Assembly: GCA_043720395.1 (NCBI GenBank) | Contig: JAYSSR010000080.1 | Location: forward strand, 1-64,000 | From: JANOYY01 sp043720395 | GTDB taxonomy: Bacteria > Actinomycetota > Acidimicrobiia > Acidimicrobiales > JANYDT01 | Direction of reading: 5' to 3' | Length of the DNA: 64,000 bases | Shown: one piece after another, positions 1 through 7,895 of the stretch | How positions within the stretch are numbered: position 1 is the first letter of the stretch | Layout of the letters: each line of letters starts with the position of its first letter | Program-made: the position numbers and the translations under genes | Notes under the pieces: generated by a model | Database searches by the model: none | What the model was told of the DNA's origin: nothing | What the model saw: only the letters and a program-made list of their open reading frames with translations

Positions 1-396
1 ACGGGGCGGACATTGAAGGATTGGCAGGCCCAAAAGACCGGCGGGATCGGCGAGGAGGTGAGGTTGGTGCCGCTCATCCTGCTACCCCCGCGCGACTGGT
101 TGTTTGCGCGCTGCGATGCGCGGTTCGTGTCGATGATCGAGAACGGGCGGAACGAAGTTGCCGCGCTGACCGCACGGGGACTCGACCCTGCCTTGCCCGT
201 GATGCGGGCTATCGGCGTCGGCGAGATTTCAGACATGGCGGCAGGCCAGCTGGCCACGCGTCAATATGCCAAACGGCAGTATACCTGGTTCGCCAATCAA
301 GCGCCGAAGGATTGGGAACGTGTCGTTACGCATTTTGATTCCGAGAATATCCATAATTTCGCAATTATATTACACGATAAGGCGTTGACAGCATAG
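1..396 (+). CDS. miaA: 3' end of miaA, alphaproteobacterial type (partial, probably defective)
   Basis: The frame is open from base 1 and encodes the C-terminal part of tRNA dimethylallyltransferase, which prenylates A37 of tRNAs reading UNN codons. Visible family features are TGRTLKDWQAQ at the start, LPVMRAIGV, and ATRQYAKRQYTWF near the end. The residues look alphaproteobacterial (sphingomonad-like), not actinobacterial. Between MRAIGVGEI and ATRQ there are about 11 residues fewer than in E. coli MiaA, so the copy is probably not functional. In many alphaproteobacteria miaA directly precedes ilvB, as here. The last 60 bases are more AT-rich than the rest of the window. It is either a passenger of a horizontal transfer or a sign of a chimeric assembly. 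Confidence 0.75.
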   Translation, partial: TGRTLKDWQAQKTGGIGEEVRLVPLILLPPRDWLFARCDARFVSMIENGRNEVAALTARGLDPALPVMRAIGVGEISDMAAGQLATRQYAKRQYTWFANQAPKDWERVVTHFDSENIHNFAIILHDKALTA

Positions 397-441
397 TTTC
401 ATATCCCTAACCGCGCCGCACTGCAACATAAGGACTGCCCC

Positions 442-2214
442 ATGCCTGCCGAACTGCCCGGAGCCGAAATCCTCGTCGAGGCGCTTGTCGATCTCGGCGT
501 CGAAATCGTGTTCGGCTATCCCGGCGGCGCGGTGCTTCCCATCTACGACGCGCTGTTCAAACAGAAGCGGATCAAGCACATCCTTGTCCGCCACGAACAG
601 GCCGCGACGCACGCGGCGGAGGGCTATGCGCGCTCGACCGGCAAGCCCGGCGTCGTGCTCGTCACCAGCGGCCCGGGTGCGACCAACGCGATCACCGGCA
701 TAACCGATGCGTTGATGGACTCGATCCCGATGGTCGTCATCACGGGTCAAGTCCCCACCGGCGCGATTGGCTCCGATGCCTTCCAGGAGTGCGACACCGT
801 CGGCATCACCAGGTCGGTCACGAAGCACAACGAATTGATCATGTCGGCGCAGGACATCCCGCGCATCGTGGCCGAGGCCTTCCACATTGCGACCACGGGC
901 CGTCCGGGTCCGGTGCTGATCGACGTCCCGAAAGACGTGCTCCAGAACAAGATGAGCTGGTACTGGCCGGACGCCGTCGACCTCGCCGGTTACCACCCCG
1001 TGCTGCAGCCCGACCCGGTCTCACTCCGACGTGCCGCGGAGATGATTCTGGCCGCAGAGCGTCCGATCCTCTACGTGGGTGGCGGCGTCCTCAAGGCCCG
1101 GGCGGCTGCGCAGCTGAAGGAACTCGCCGAGATGTGCGACATCCACGTGGTCACCACGCTGATGGGTCGCAGTGCCTTCTCCGACGATCACCGTCTCGCC
1201 CTCGGCATGCCCGGCATGCATGGCAACTACACAGCGGTCACGGCTATGCAGCAGTCGGACCTGCTGATCGCACTCGGGGCCCGCTTCGACGATCGTGTCA
1301 CCGGCAAGGTGTCGGGGTTTGCCCCCGAGGCCAAGATCATCCACGCCGACATCGATCCGGCCGAGCACGGAAAGGTCCGGGCTCCCGATGTGTCCCTGAT
1401 CGGCGACGCCCGTCTCGCCATCGAAGGATTGATCAGCGCACTGAAGGATCTCCGCACGAGTGGGTTGGAGTTCAAGGACCGCACCGTGTGGCGTCAGACG
1501 CTCAGCGGTTGGCAGGAGAACTTTCCGCTGACCTACGACCCGCCCGTCGAAGGCGACGCGCTGAAGCCGCAGATGGTCATGGAGCACCTCCGCGACTCGG
1601 CACCCGAGGACGCCATCCTCGTGTCGGGCGTCGGACAGCACCAGATGTGGGCGAGTCAGTATTGGAAGTTCCGTCATCCGTACACGTGGGTGAACTCGGG
1701 TGGGCTCGGCACGATGGGCTTCTCGGTGCCAGCGGCTATCGGTGCAAAGGTCGGCGCTCCCGACAAGATGGTGTGGGCCGTCGACGGCGACGGTTGTTTC
1801 CAGATGACGAATCAGGAGCTGACCACCGCCGCGCTCGAGCGCATCCCGGTGAAGGTCGCGATCCTCAACAATTCGTACCTGGGTATGGTTCGCCAGTGGC
1901 AGGAGATGTTCTACGACGAGCGCTACAGCGAGGTGTACCTGTCACCGGAGCTGCCTGATTTCGTGAAGCTTGCCGAGGCGATGGGTTGCGTGGGAATCCG
2001 CGTCGACTCGCCCGAAGAGGTCCAGCCTGCGATCGATAAGGCCAATGAAATCAACGATCGTCCGGTTGTTGTTGACTTCAGAACCGACGAGTCGGAGAAG
2101 GTGTTCCCGATGGTCGCCGCCGGGCTTTCCAACGATGAGGTCCAGGTGCATGGCTCTCAGATGGAACGTCTCGCAACCGAGCGAGCGCTACGCATCGCGA
2201 ACCGCGGCTGGTAA
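442..2214 (+). CDS. ilvB: Acetolactate synthase large subunit
   Basis: This 590-residue ThDP- and FAD-dependent enzyme condenses pyruvate with pyruvate or 2-oxobutyrate, the first common step of valine and isoleucine synthesis. The catalytic glutamate is seen in VRHEQ (E52), and the ThDP motif runs from DGDGCFQMTNQEL to NNSYLG (about residues 448-480). Start ATG has AAGGA at 430-434. Residues 1 to about 125 (FGYPGGAVLPIYDALF, YARSTGKPGV, GSDAFQECDTVGIT) read as alphaproteobacterial. From about residue 130 the protein reads as actinobacterial (VLYVGGGV-like segment, FQMTNQEL, MVAAGLSNDE near the end). The gene therefore seems to be a mosaic with its junction near bases 760-830. ilvN follows 78 bases downstream. 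Confidence 0.95.
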   Translation: MPAELPGAEILVEALVDLGVEIVFGYPGGAVLPIYDALFKQKRIKHILVRHEQAATHAAEGYARSTGKPGVVLVTSGPGATNAITGITDALMDSIPMVVITGQVPTGAIGSDAFQECDTVGITRSVTKHNELIMSAQDIPRIVAEAFHIATTGRPGPVLIDVPKDVLQNKMSWYWPDAVDLAGYHPVLQPDPVSLRRAAEMILAAERPILYVGGGVLKARAAAQLKELAEMCDIHVVTTLMGRSAFSDDHRLALGMPGMHGNYTAVTAMQQSDLLIALGARFDDRVTGKVSGFAPEAKIIHADIDPAEHGKVRAPDVSLIGDARLAIEGLISALKDLRTSGLEFKDRTVWRQTLSGWQENFPLTYDPPVEGDALKPQMVMEHLRDSAPEDAILVSGVGQHQMWASQYWKFRHPYTWVNSGGLGTMGFSVPAAIGAKVGAPDKMVWAVDGDGCFQMTNQELTTAALERIPVKVAILNNSYLGMVRQWQEMFYDERYSEVYLSPELPDFVKLAEAMGCVGIRVDSPEEVQPAIDKANEINDRPVVVDFRTDESEKVFPMVAAGLSNDEVQVHGSQMERLATERALRIANRGW

Positions 2215-2292
2215 ACGCGTCACGTCTTCCGTACACATACGAAGCTCACACCTCACGAATCCACTGAAACTGCGATCAAGAACAGAACGACC

Positions 2293-2811
2293 ATGAGCAC
2301 CAAGAACCACACCCTGAGCGTCCTCGTCGAGAACAAGTTCGGCGTCCTGGCCCGCGTCACGAGCCTCATCAGCCGACGCGGCTACAACATCACGTCCCTC
2401 GCTGTCGCGCCGACCGACGATGAGCGGTACTCGCGCATCACGATCGTCGTCGACGGTGACTCGACGCCGATGGACCAGATTGTGAAGCAGCTCGACAAGC
2501 TGATCAACGTCCTCGATATCCGTGCCTTCGCGCCCGGCGAAGCCGTCGAGCGCGAACTGCTGCTGATCACCGTGCAGGCCGAGGCCTCGAAGCGCGCCGA
2601 AATTGCGGAACTGGTCAACATCTTCGACGCGAAGATTGTGAACGTCGGGTTTGATCAGCTGACGGTCACGCTTGCTGATCCGCCCGAGAAGCTCGACGAC
2701 TTCGAGGAGTTGCTCCGTCCGTACGGGATCGTCGACGTTTCGCGCACCGGTCGCGTTGCACTTCCAAGGCTCAGCCGACACGCACCAGGACTTCGCGCAG
2801 TGGCGAGCTGA
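2293..2811 (+). CDS. ilvN: Acetolactate synthase regulatory (small) subunit
   Basis: This 172-residue protein is the valine-sensing partner of IlvB. It opens with an ACT domain (HTLSVLVENKFGVLARVTSL, residues about 5-24) and has the typical second half with LRPYGIVDVSRTGRVAL. The length fits the family (about 160-175). It follows ilvB on the same strand and probably shares its transcript. Unlike the front of ilvB, nothing here suggests a proteobacterial source. It converges with the LysR-type gene, whose stop lies 13 bases away. Confidence 0.95.
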   Translation: MSTKNHTLSVLVENKFGVLARVTSLISRRGYNITSLAVAPTDDERYSRITIVVDGDSTPMDQIVKQLDKLINVLDIRAFAPGEAVERELLLITVQAEASKRAEIAELVNIFDAKIVNVGFDQLTVTLADPPEKLDDFEELLRPYGIVDVSRTGRVALPRLSRHAPGLRAVAS

Positions 2812-2823
2812 TTCGCGAGTCGG

Positions 2824-3657
2824 TCAACGGACCATCGTCCAGAGGTCCGCGACCGGCGATCTGTCGAGGTCGCGTCGGCGTGCGACCAACCCGAGCGGCA
2901 TGATCGGGAGACGTTTCGGTGGGGTCAGTTCACGCAGCTGCGTTCGCAGCGCGCTCGTTTCGACCACGAGGCGGGGCACGATGCCGATGCCGGACCCGAG
3001 CGCCGCAAGCGCGATGACCTCCTCGTGGCTGTCGGTTTCCTGAATCGCAACATCGTGCGGGAGCGCTCGCCGACGCCACGCGTCGACAAGGTCGCGCGTC
3101 ACGCCGGAGCGCGGCAGAACAAGTTGCGTGCCGGGCCAGCCGCGAACGTCGGGGGCGGCGACCGCGATGAGCGGGCTCGACGTCAGACGCTGAGCCACCA
3201 GCGCAGCCGGAAGGCGAGTCGGCAGCGCTGCCACGGCAAGGTCGACCTCGCCGCGTGCGACGGCGCTCAGGGCGTCGCTGGCCGGTCCGGTCTGGAGTGA
3301 CAGTTCGACGTCCGGATGGCTTCGACGAAACGACGCGAGCAGTCCGGGTACCACGGCCTGGCTTGCCGTCACCGTGCAGAACAGCGAGAGTGGACGCTTC
3401 GTCGCCGCCGGACGTTCCACCAGTGCCGACCACGCCTTCACGATGATGCGGATACCATCCAAAGCAGGAGCGGCGTCGGCTCGCAACCGCACAGACTTTC
3501 CGACGCGATCGAACAGTTCGCGTCCGAGGGAGGCCTCGACGCGCTGCACCGACCTGGACACGGTGCTCTGACTGACGTGACGGGCCCTTGCCACCGCGCC
3601 GAGGTTCTGCTGGCTCGCGGTGTCGAGAACGAGGCGAAGGTCGTCAAGATCAGGCAC
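2824..3657 (-). CDS. ilvY: IlvY-like LysR-family regulator
   Basis: The 277-residue protein has an N-terminal winged HTH (VARARHVSQSTVSRSVQRVE, residues about 22-41) and a LysR substrate domain. The stretch LFCTVTASQAVVP, then SFRRSHPDVELSLQTGPASD and GEVDLAVAALPTRLP, follows E. coli IlvY closely, more closely than a generic LysR protein would. IlvY senses acetolactate or acetohydroxybutyrate and activates ilvC. The position agrees: the gene is divergent from ilvC with 120 bases between the start codons, as in enterobacteria. Function as the ilvC activator is inferred from both facts. Confidence 0.85.
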   Translation of the reverse strand: MPDLDDLRLVLDTASQQNLGAVARARHVSQSTVSRSVQRVEASLGRELFDRVGKSVRLRADAAPALDGIRIIVKAWSALVERPAATKRPLSLFCTVTASQAVVPGLLASFRRSHPDVELSLQTGPASDALSAVARGEVDLAVAALPTRLPAALVAQRLTSSPLIAVAAPDVRGWPGTQLVLPRSGVTRDLVDAWRRRALPHDVAIQETDSHEEVIALAALGSGIGIVPRLVVETSALRTQLRELTPPKRLPIMPLGLVARRRDLDRSPVADLWTMVR

Positions 3658-3660
3658 TGA

Positions 3661-3673
3661 TGCGATTTAAGCA
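3661..3673. promoter_or_regulatory. Candidate IlvY operator (T-N11-A dyad)
   Basis: TGCGATTTAAGCA is a 13-bp dyad (TGC-N7-GCA) with the LysR T-N11-A layout. It lies 3 bases before the ilvY start codon in the ilvY-ilvC gap. A position this close to ilvY suggests autoregulation. No second site was clear to me. Footprinting or comparison with related genomes would be needed to confirm it. Confidence 0.35.
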
Positions 3674-3777
3674 TGAGACTGCTGCGGAAATTGCGCTTCA
3701 CGCCTAAGCACCAACAGGAGCACACTTGGAGATTGCACATTCGGCGCGCTCTCGCGCCCCAACCAGGAGGACCGCAT

Positions 3778-4809
3778 ATGGCCACCGTGTATTACGAGAA
3801 AGACGCTGACCCGTCGATCATCCTTGCGACGAAGGTTGCGATCCTTGGCTACGGCTCGCAGGGCCATGCCCATGCGCTGAACCTCAAGGAGTCCGGTGTC
3901 GATGTCGTCGTGGGCCTTCGCGACGGATCGTCCTCCAAGGGCAAGGCGGAAGCGGCTGGTCTGCGCTGCATGTCGATGTCCGACGCGGCTGCCTACGCGG
4001 ACCTCGTGATGTTCACCCTGCCCGACACCGACATCGCCGAGGTGTACGACCGTGACGTTGCCCCGAACCTGAAGGCCGGCAACGCCGTTGCCTTTGCGCA
4101 CGGGCTCAACATCCGCTTCGAGCTTGTGAAGCCAGCCGGTGACGTCGACGTCATCATGATCGCCCCGAAGGGTCCCGGCCACCTCGTCCGCCGCACGTAC
4201 ACCGAGGGCGGCGGCGTCCCGGCACTCATCGCCGTTCACCAGGACGCGTCGGGCAAGGCCAAGGACATCGCACTCTCCTACGCGTATGCGATCGGCGGGG
4301 CCCGGGCCGGTGTGATCGAAACGACCTTTGCCGAGGAGACGGAAACCGATTTGTTCGGCGAGCAGGTTGTGCTTTGCGGCGGACTCACGTCGCTCGTGCA
4401 GGCGGGCTTCGAGACTCTTGTCGACGCCGGATACCAGCCCGAGATGGCGTACTTCGAGTGCCTCCACGAGGTGAAGCTGATCGTCGACCTCATGTACGAA
4501 CAGGGCATCTCCGGCATGCGCTATTCGATCTCGACGACCGCCGAATATGGCGACCTCACCCGTGGCCCGCGGATCATCACCGACGCCACGAAGGCCGAAA
4601 TGAAGAAGATTCTCGGCGAGATCACGAGCGGTGAATTCGTGAAGGAGTTCATCGGTGACTACAAGAACGGTGCGCCGAACTTCAACGCGCTCCGCGCCGC
4701 GGGCAAGGCCCATCCGATCGAGACGACCGGCAGCGAACTTCGGGCGATGATGCCGTGGATCTCCGCCGGCAAGCAGAAGGTCGAAGACGCCGCCGGCGGC
4801 TCGAACTGA
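3778..4809 (+). CDS. ilvC: Ketol-acid reductoisomerase
   Basis: A 343-residue class I enzyme converting acetolactate and acetohydroxybutyrate to the dihydroxy acids, using NADPH and Mg2+. The Rossmann motif GYGSQGHAHALN starts at about residue 24, followed by the cofactor-choice loop RDGSSSKGKAEAAG. The all-helical domain contains FAEETETDLFGEQ and FECLHEVKLIVDLMYE with the metal ligands. I placed the start at ATG 3778, not the in-frame ATG 3673: AGGAGG sits at 3765-3770 and MATVYYEKDAD is the family N-terminus. Confidence 0.97.
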   Translation: MATVYYEKDADPSIILATKVAILGYGSQGHAHALNLKESGVDVVVGLRDGSSSKGKAEAAGLRCMSMSDAAAYADLVMFTLPDTDIAEVYDRDVAPNLKAGNAVAFAHGLNIRFELVKPAGDVDVIMIAPKGPGHLVRRTYTEGGGVPALIAVHQDASGKAKDIALSYAYAIGGARAGVIETTFAEETETDLFGEQVVLCGGLTSLVQAGFETLVDAGYQPEMAYFECLHEVKLIVDLMYEQGISGMRYSISTTAEYGDLTRGPRIITDATKAEMKKILGEITSGEFVKEFIGDYKNGAPNFNALRAAGKAHPIETTGSELRAMMPWISAGKQKVEDAAGGSN

Positions 4810-4969
4810 GAAATGGCGGGCCGGGGGCCTCCGCTTCGCTTTGGCCTCGACCCGCATACGCTCCTCGCTTTGCTCGGTCCGACCGGCAAAGCCGGATCGG
4901 ATCGCTTCCCAGGTTTGCGCCCCTGCCGAACTCACAGCAGTCTTATGGACGCCGGGTAGCGTCGTTCCA

Positions 4970-5740
4970 ATGGTTCGACGTTCCCGGCTCCGGATTTCTG
5001 CACTGCTAGTGCTAATCGAGCTTCTGGTGCCGACGGTCCTGGCGGCGACGTCGACAGGGGCCGCATCGGCGGATGCGCCCGTCGTCGGCAAGGACCATTG
5101 GCACGCCGCCTTCGGGGTATGGAACTGTGGGACTTGGCTCGCGACGCTTAGAGGGCGAGCCGATAGGCGAGTCCTCAATCAGACACAGCAGAATGAATCG
5201 AGCGGCGAAGCCGGTCGCCGGACATCGCCGCTCCGCAGCCGTGACCTATCCGCTCAGACGCTTAGTAGCGATGCTGATCCGACTGGCATCCACACGCACG
5301 GCGATGGGCTCGTCCATACCCACCCCGTCGGCAACGTGGCCGAGGGGAAGAACGCGATTCTCCAGAAGTTCTTCGATGTGGTCGGCGTGAAGATCACTTC
5401 GACGGCGGTTTCGATCGAGGGACACCCGACCATCAAGGTCGGCGGTAACTGCAAAGGGGAGAAGTCGGTCGTCCGTACGCTCGTCTGGTCAAGCGTCACG
5501 TCGAAAAGCCCGAAGGTCTTCAAGGTCGATCCCGGCCTGATCGCGCTGCGCGACAGGCAGCTGATTGCAGTCGTGATCGGCGGGCCGACCGAGAACCCCG
5601 GTCTTCCGCCCATGAAGGTCGGCGGTGTGCGTCGCCTCGTGCTGCCTCCGACGGAGGGCATCGGTCCTTCCGGGAACGGCAACGTGAAAGGCGACGACAC
5701 GATCGTGTTCGACATCCAGCTCGTTGCAGTCGCGAACTGA
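4970..5740 (+). CDS. Secreted protein of unknown function with a 38-residue mobile-element insertion
   Basis: The 256-residue product has a signal-peptide-like N-terminus (basic start, hydrophobic SALLVLIELLVPTVLAA). It carries the His-rich pair DHWHAAFGVWNCGTW and GIHTHGDGLVHTHP seen in uncharacterised actinobacterial exported proteins, where the two normally lie close together. Here 38 extra residues (about 61-98) separate them. They are encoded exactly by an insertion with a 9-bp target duplication (see the mobile element entry). Without it the protein would read CGTWLATLSSDADPTGIHTHG. Start ATG 4970 is chosen because it begins the signal peptide; upstream in-frame ATG 4841 would add an unlikely leader. 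Confidence 0.75.
   Translation: MVRRSRLRISALLVLIELLVPTVLAATSTGAASADAPVVGKDHWHAAFGVWNCGTWLATLRGRADRRVLNQTQQNESSGEAGRRTSPLRSRDLSAQTLSSDADPTGIHTHGDGLVHTHPVGNVAEGKNAILQKFFDVVGVKITSTAVSIEGHPTIKVGGNCKGEKSVVRTLVWSSVTSKSPKVFKVDPGLIALRDRQLIAVVIGGPTENPGLPPMKVGGVRRLVLPPTEGIGPSGNGNVKGDDTIVFDIQLVAVAN
5143..5265. mobile_element. MITE-like insertion with 9-bp target site duplication
   Basis: GACGCTTAG occurs at 5143-5151 and again at 5257-5265. Between them lie 105 bases with near-terminal inverted repeats GAGCCGATAGG (5157-5167) and CCTATCCGCTC (5245-5255), 10 of 11 positions complementary. Insert plus one duplicated copy is 114 bases, which is 38 codons without a stop, so the host gene stays in frame. 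Removing it restores a continuous protein. No transposase is encoded, so mobilisation would need one in trans. Confidence 0.7.
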
Positions 5741-5750
5741 GCGGAGTCAC

Positions 5751-6365
5751 ATGGAGTGGGAGCGAGTAGTCCGGTCGCGTCGGATGGTGCGTGACTTCAC
5801 CGATGCTCCTGTCGACGACGCTGTGCTGGAACGTCTCCTCGACCTTGCCCGTCGCGTACCGAGCGCGGGGTTCAGCCAGGGGATCGACTTCATCGTGTTG
5901 AACGGTGTTGAGCAAACCGCTCGGTTCTGGAATCGTACGTTGCCTCCCGACGAGCGTGCGTCGTTCCCATGGCCCGGCCTCCTGAATGCACCCGTGCTCG
6001 TGTTGCCGATGGCCGATGCTGCGGCCTACGTCGAGCGCTACGACCAGCCCGACAAGGCGCGTGCCGGATTAGGCAGCTCGGTCGATGATTGGCCGATTCC
6101 CTACTGGTACGTGGACACGGCCATGGCCGCAATGACGCTGCTGCATGGCGTCGTCGATGCGGGTCTCGGGGCGCTCTTCTTCGGCATCTTCCGCAACGAG
6201 GCCGAACTGCTCGCGGACCTCGGAGTCCCACTTGGAATCAGGCCTGTCGGTGCGATCGCCATCGGCCACCCAACCGAAGCCGCGCGTGCAATGCAAGCCG
6301 AGGGCTCGGCTCGGACACGCCATCGACGCCCGCTCGAAGAGACGGTCCACCGCAACGGCTGGTGA
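5751..6365 (+). CDS. Nitroreductase-family flavoprotein
   Basis: The 204-residue protein begins with the nitroreductase signature VVRSRRMVRDF and continues with the helix VLERLLDLARRVPSAGFSQG, which binds FMN. Later it has the AMTLLHGVVDAGLGALFFG segment and GVPLGIRPVGAIAIGHP. Such enzymes use NAD(P)H to reduce nitro compounds, quinones or enones; the substrate here is unknown. ATG 5751 is chosen over ATG 5724 because it begins the conserved domain. It starts 11 bases after the preceding gene and may be co-transcribed. Confidence 0.85.
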   Translation: MEWERVVRSRRMVRDFTDAPVDDAVLERLLDLARRVPSAGFSQGIDFIVLNGVEQTARFWNRTLPPDERASFPWPGLLNAPVLVLPMADAAAYVERYDQPDKARAGLGSSVDDWPIPYWYVDTAMAAMTLLHGVVDAGLGALFFGIFRNEAELLADLGVPLGIRPVGAIAIGHPTEAARAMQAEGSARTRHRRPLEETVHRNGW

Positions 6366-6375
6366 AGCAAACGGC

Positions 6376-7176
6376 TCAGGGTGTGCGAAGCTCCACGAGC
6401 ACGCCGTAGTGATCAGAAGGCGTGACGCCATCGCCGGGTGTCGTGCCGACCAGTGAAGCGGAGACGGGTTTGCCGAGGCCCTTCGGGCGAGGCCACGAGA
6501 CCAGCACGTAGTCAAGTCGGCGATTCGGCCAGTTGGAATCAGCGAGGTACTCGTTGCGGTCCGACCAGGTATGTCCAGCACCTTCGCCGACCAGCTCCCA
6601 GCAATCCTGGAAGATCAGGCCCGGTACTAGTGGAGTGGTGCGACCCGTAAGCGCGCGTATCTCATCGCTGTCCGGGGTCGCATTGAAGTCTCCCGCCAGA
6701 ATCACGGGGAACGACGACTCGGGATCGCCACGAATCTCGGAAACCAGCGTCGCCAGGTTCTGAACCTGAGCGACACGGTCCGCCGAGTGGTCGAAGCGAT
6801 AGTCGAGGTGCGTGCAGACCGCGATCATTGGCCCGTGGGGCGCGTCGATCGTGACCACCACGGCACCGCGTGGGCCGACCTTGCCCGAGACTTGAGGCAA
6901 CGGATGGTGTGCCACGTTCAGAATGGGCCAGCGGCTGAGGATCGCATTGCCGAACGACACGCCTTCCCAGAACGGTGAGGGGGTGCGCGCGAACGAGAGT
7001 CCCAGCGCCTCAGCGAGCACGGCGGCCTGATCGTCGCCGCCTTCGGCGGACCACACCTCCTGGAGGCAGATGACATCCGCGTTCGCATCACGCAACGTCG
7101 AAACGATCGCGTCCTGGCGCGCCTCCCACGGTCCGAACCGCCACCAGACGTTCCAGGTCAGCACGCGAACACCCAC
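6376..7176 (-). CDS. Endonuclease/exonuclease/phosphatase-fold protein
   Basis: The 266-residue protein has the EEP fold signatures in order: LTWNVWWRF, DVICLQEVW, CTHLDYRFDHSADRVAQV, ILAGDFNATPDSDEIR and SDHYGVLVEL at the end. These contain the metal-binding Glu, Asp-x-Asn and terminal Asp-His. Substrate could be DNA, a phosphodiester or a sphingomyelin-like lipid; no signal peptide is present. Start is GTG 7176 with a TACGCT -10 box at 7183-7188, six bases away, so the mRNA is probably leaderless. Any longer start would overlap the divergent ABC gene. Confidence 0.85.
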   Translation of the reverse strand: MGVRVLTWNVWWRFGPWEARQDAIVSTLRDANADVICLQEVWSAEGGDDQAAVLAEALGLSFARTPSPFWEGVSFGNAILSRWPILNVAHHPLPQVSGKVGPRGAVVVTIDAPHGPMIAVCTHLDYRFDHSADRVAQVQNLATLVSEIRGDPESSFPVILAGDFNATPDSDEIRALTGRTTPLVPGLIFQDCWELVGEGAGHTWSDRNEYLADSNWPNRRLDYVLVSWPRPKGLGKPVSASLVGTTPGDGVTPSDHYGVLVELRTP

Positions 7177-7227
7177 GGGGCAAGCGTAGGTCGCGCGCTC
7201 GGACGGGCCGTGTAGCGTCGTGCGGTC

Positions 7228-7893
7228 ATGTTGCACGTGGAGGACGTCTCGAAGGACTTCGGTGACCACGTGGCTCTCGATTGCGTGTCGTTCGACGCTG
7301 AGCCCGGCGAGCTCGTGGCCCTCGTAGGTCCGAACGGTGCGGGCAAGAGCACGCTCCTGCGAATCATCGCCGGGGTGATGGCCCCGACCGGTGGTTCCGT
7401 GACCATCTCCGGCAATGCACCCGGCTCCGTTGAAGCGAGACGGTCCGTCAGTTTCGTGCCCGACAATCCCGTCCTCTACGACGACCTGAGCGTGATCGAG
7501 CACCTCGAATACGTTGCGCGTCTGCACGACTTCGACGACTGGGAAGCGCGTGGCGCGTACCTGCTCGGACTGTTGGGGCTCGACGATCGCTCGGAGGATC
7601 TCCCGGCGAGATTCAGCCGTGGCCTCCGCCAGAAGACGTCGCTCTGCGTCGGTCTCGTTCGTCCGCTTGATCTGCTGCTGGTCGACGAGCCCTTTGTCGG
7701 CCTCGACGCCCGCGGGAAGTCGGCGCTGCTCGAACTGCTTGACCAGACGGCGTCCGACGGAGCGACGGTGATCGTGTCTACGCACGAACTGTCCTTCGTG
7801 GACCGGGCCGACCGGTGCGTGGCGCTGCGTGACGGGTCGATCGTCGAGAACCGCAAGCTGTCGGTCGACGACGTCTCCGCGTTGCTCGCGTAA
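7228..7893 (+). CDS. ABC transporter ATP-binding protein
   Basis: 221 residues. The nucleotide-binding domain is complete: Walker A GPNGAGKST (about residues 35-43), signature FSRGLRQK (degenerate for LSGGQ), Walker B LLLVDEP and the H-loop STHE. It most resembles ATPases of ABC-2 exporters. A TAGCGT box at 7213-7218 precedes ATG by nine bases. The permease gene begins two bases after its stop, so the pair forms one exporter. The substrate is unknown. Confidence 0.9.
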   Translation: MLHVEDVSKDFGDHVALDCVSFDAEPGELVALVGPNGAGKSTLLRIIAGVMAPTGGSVTISGNAPGSVEARRSVSFVPDNPVLYDDLSVIEHLEYVARLHDFDDWEARGAYLLGLLGLDDRSEDLPARFSRGLRQKTSLCVGLVRPLDLLLVDEPFVGLDARGKSALLELLDQTASDGATVIVSTHELSFVDRADRCVALRDGSIVENRKLSVDDVSALLA

Positions 7894-7895
7894 GG

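Noticed and set aside
385..413. Promoter TTGACA at 385-390 before ilvB
   Set aside because: No convincing -10 box at 16-18 bases (only TAACCG); the -35 match alone is too weak.
3673..3777. Earlier start codon for ilvC
   Set aside because: The added 35 residues are not family-like and AGGAGG stands before ATG 3778.
3667..5178. Long open frame antisense to ilvC (minus strand)
   Set aside because: It mirrors the codon pattern of ilvC, is rich in Arg/His/Asp, and has no recognisable domain; a shadow of a real gene.
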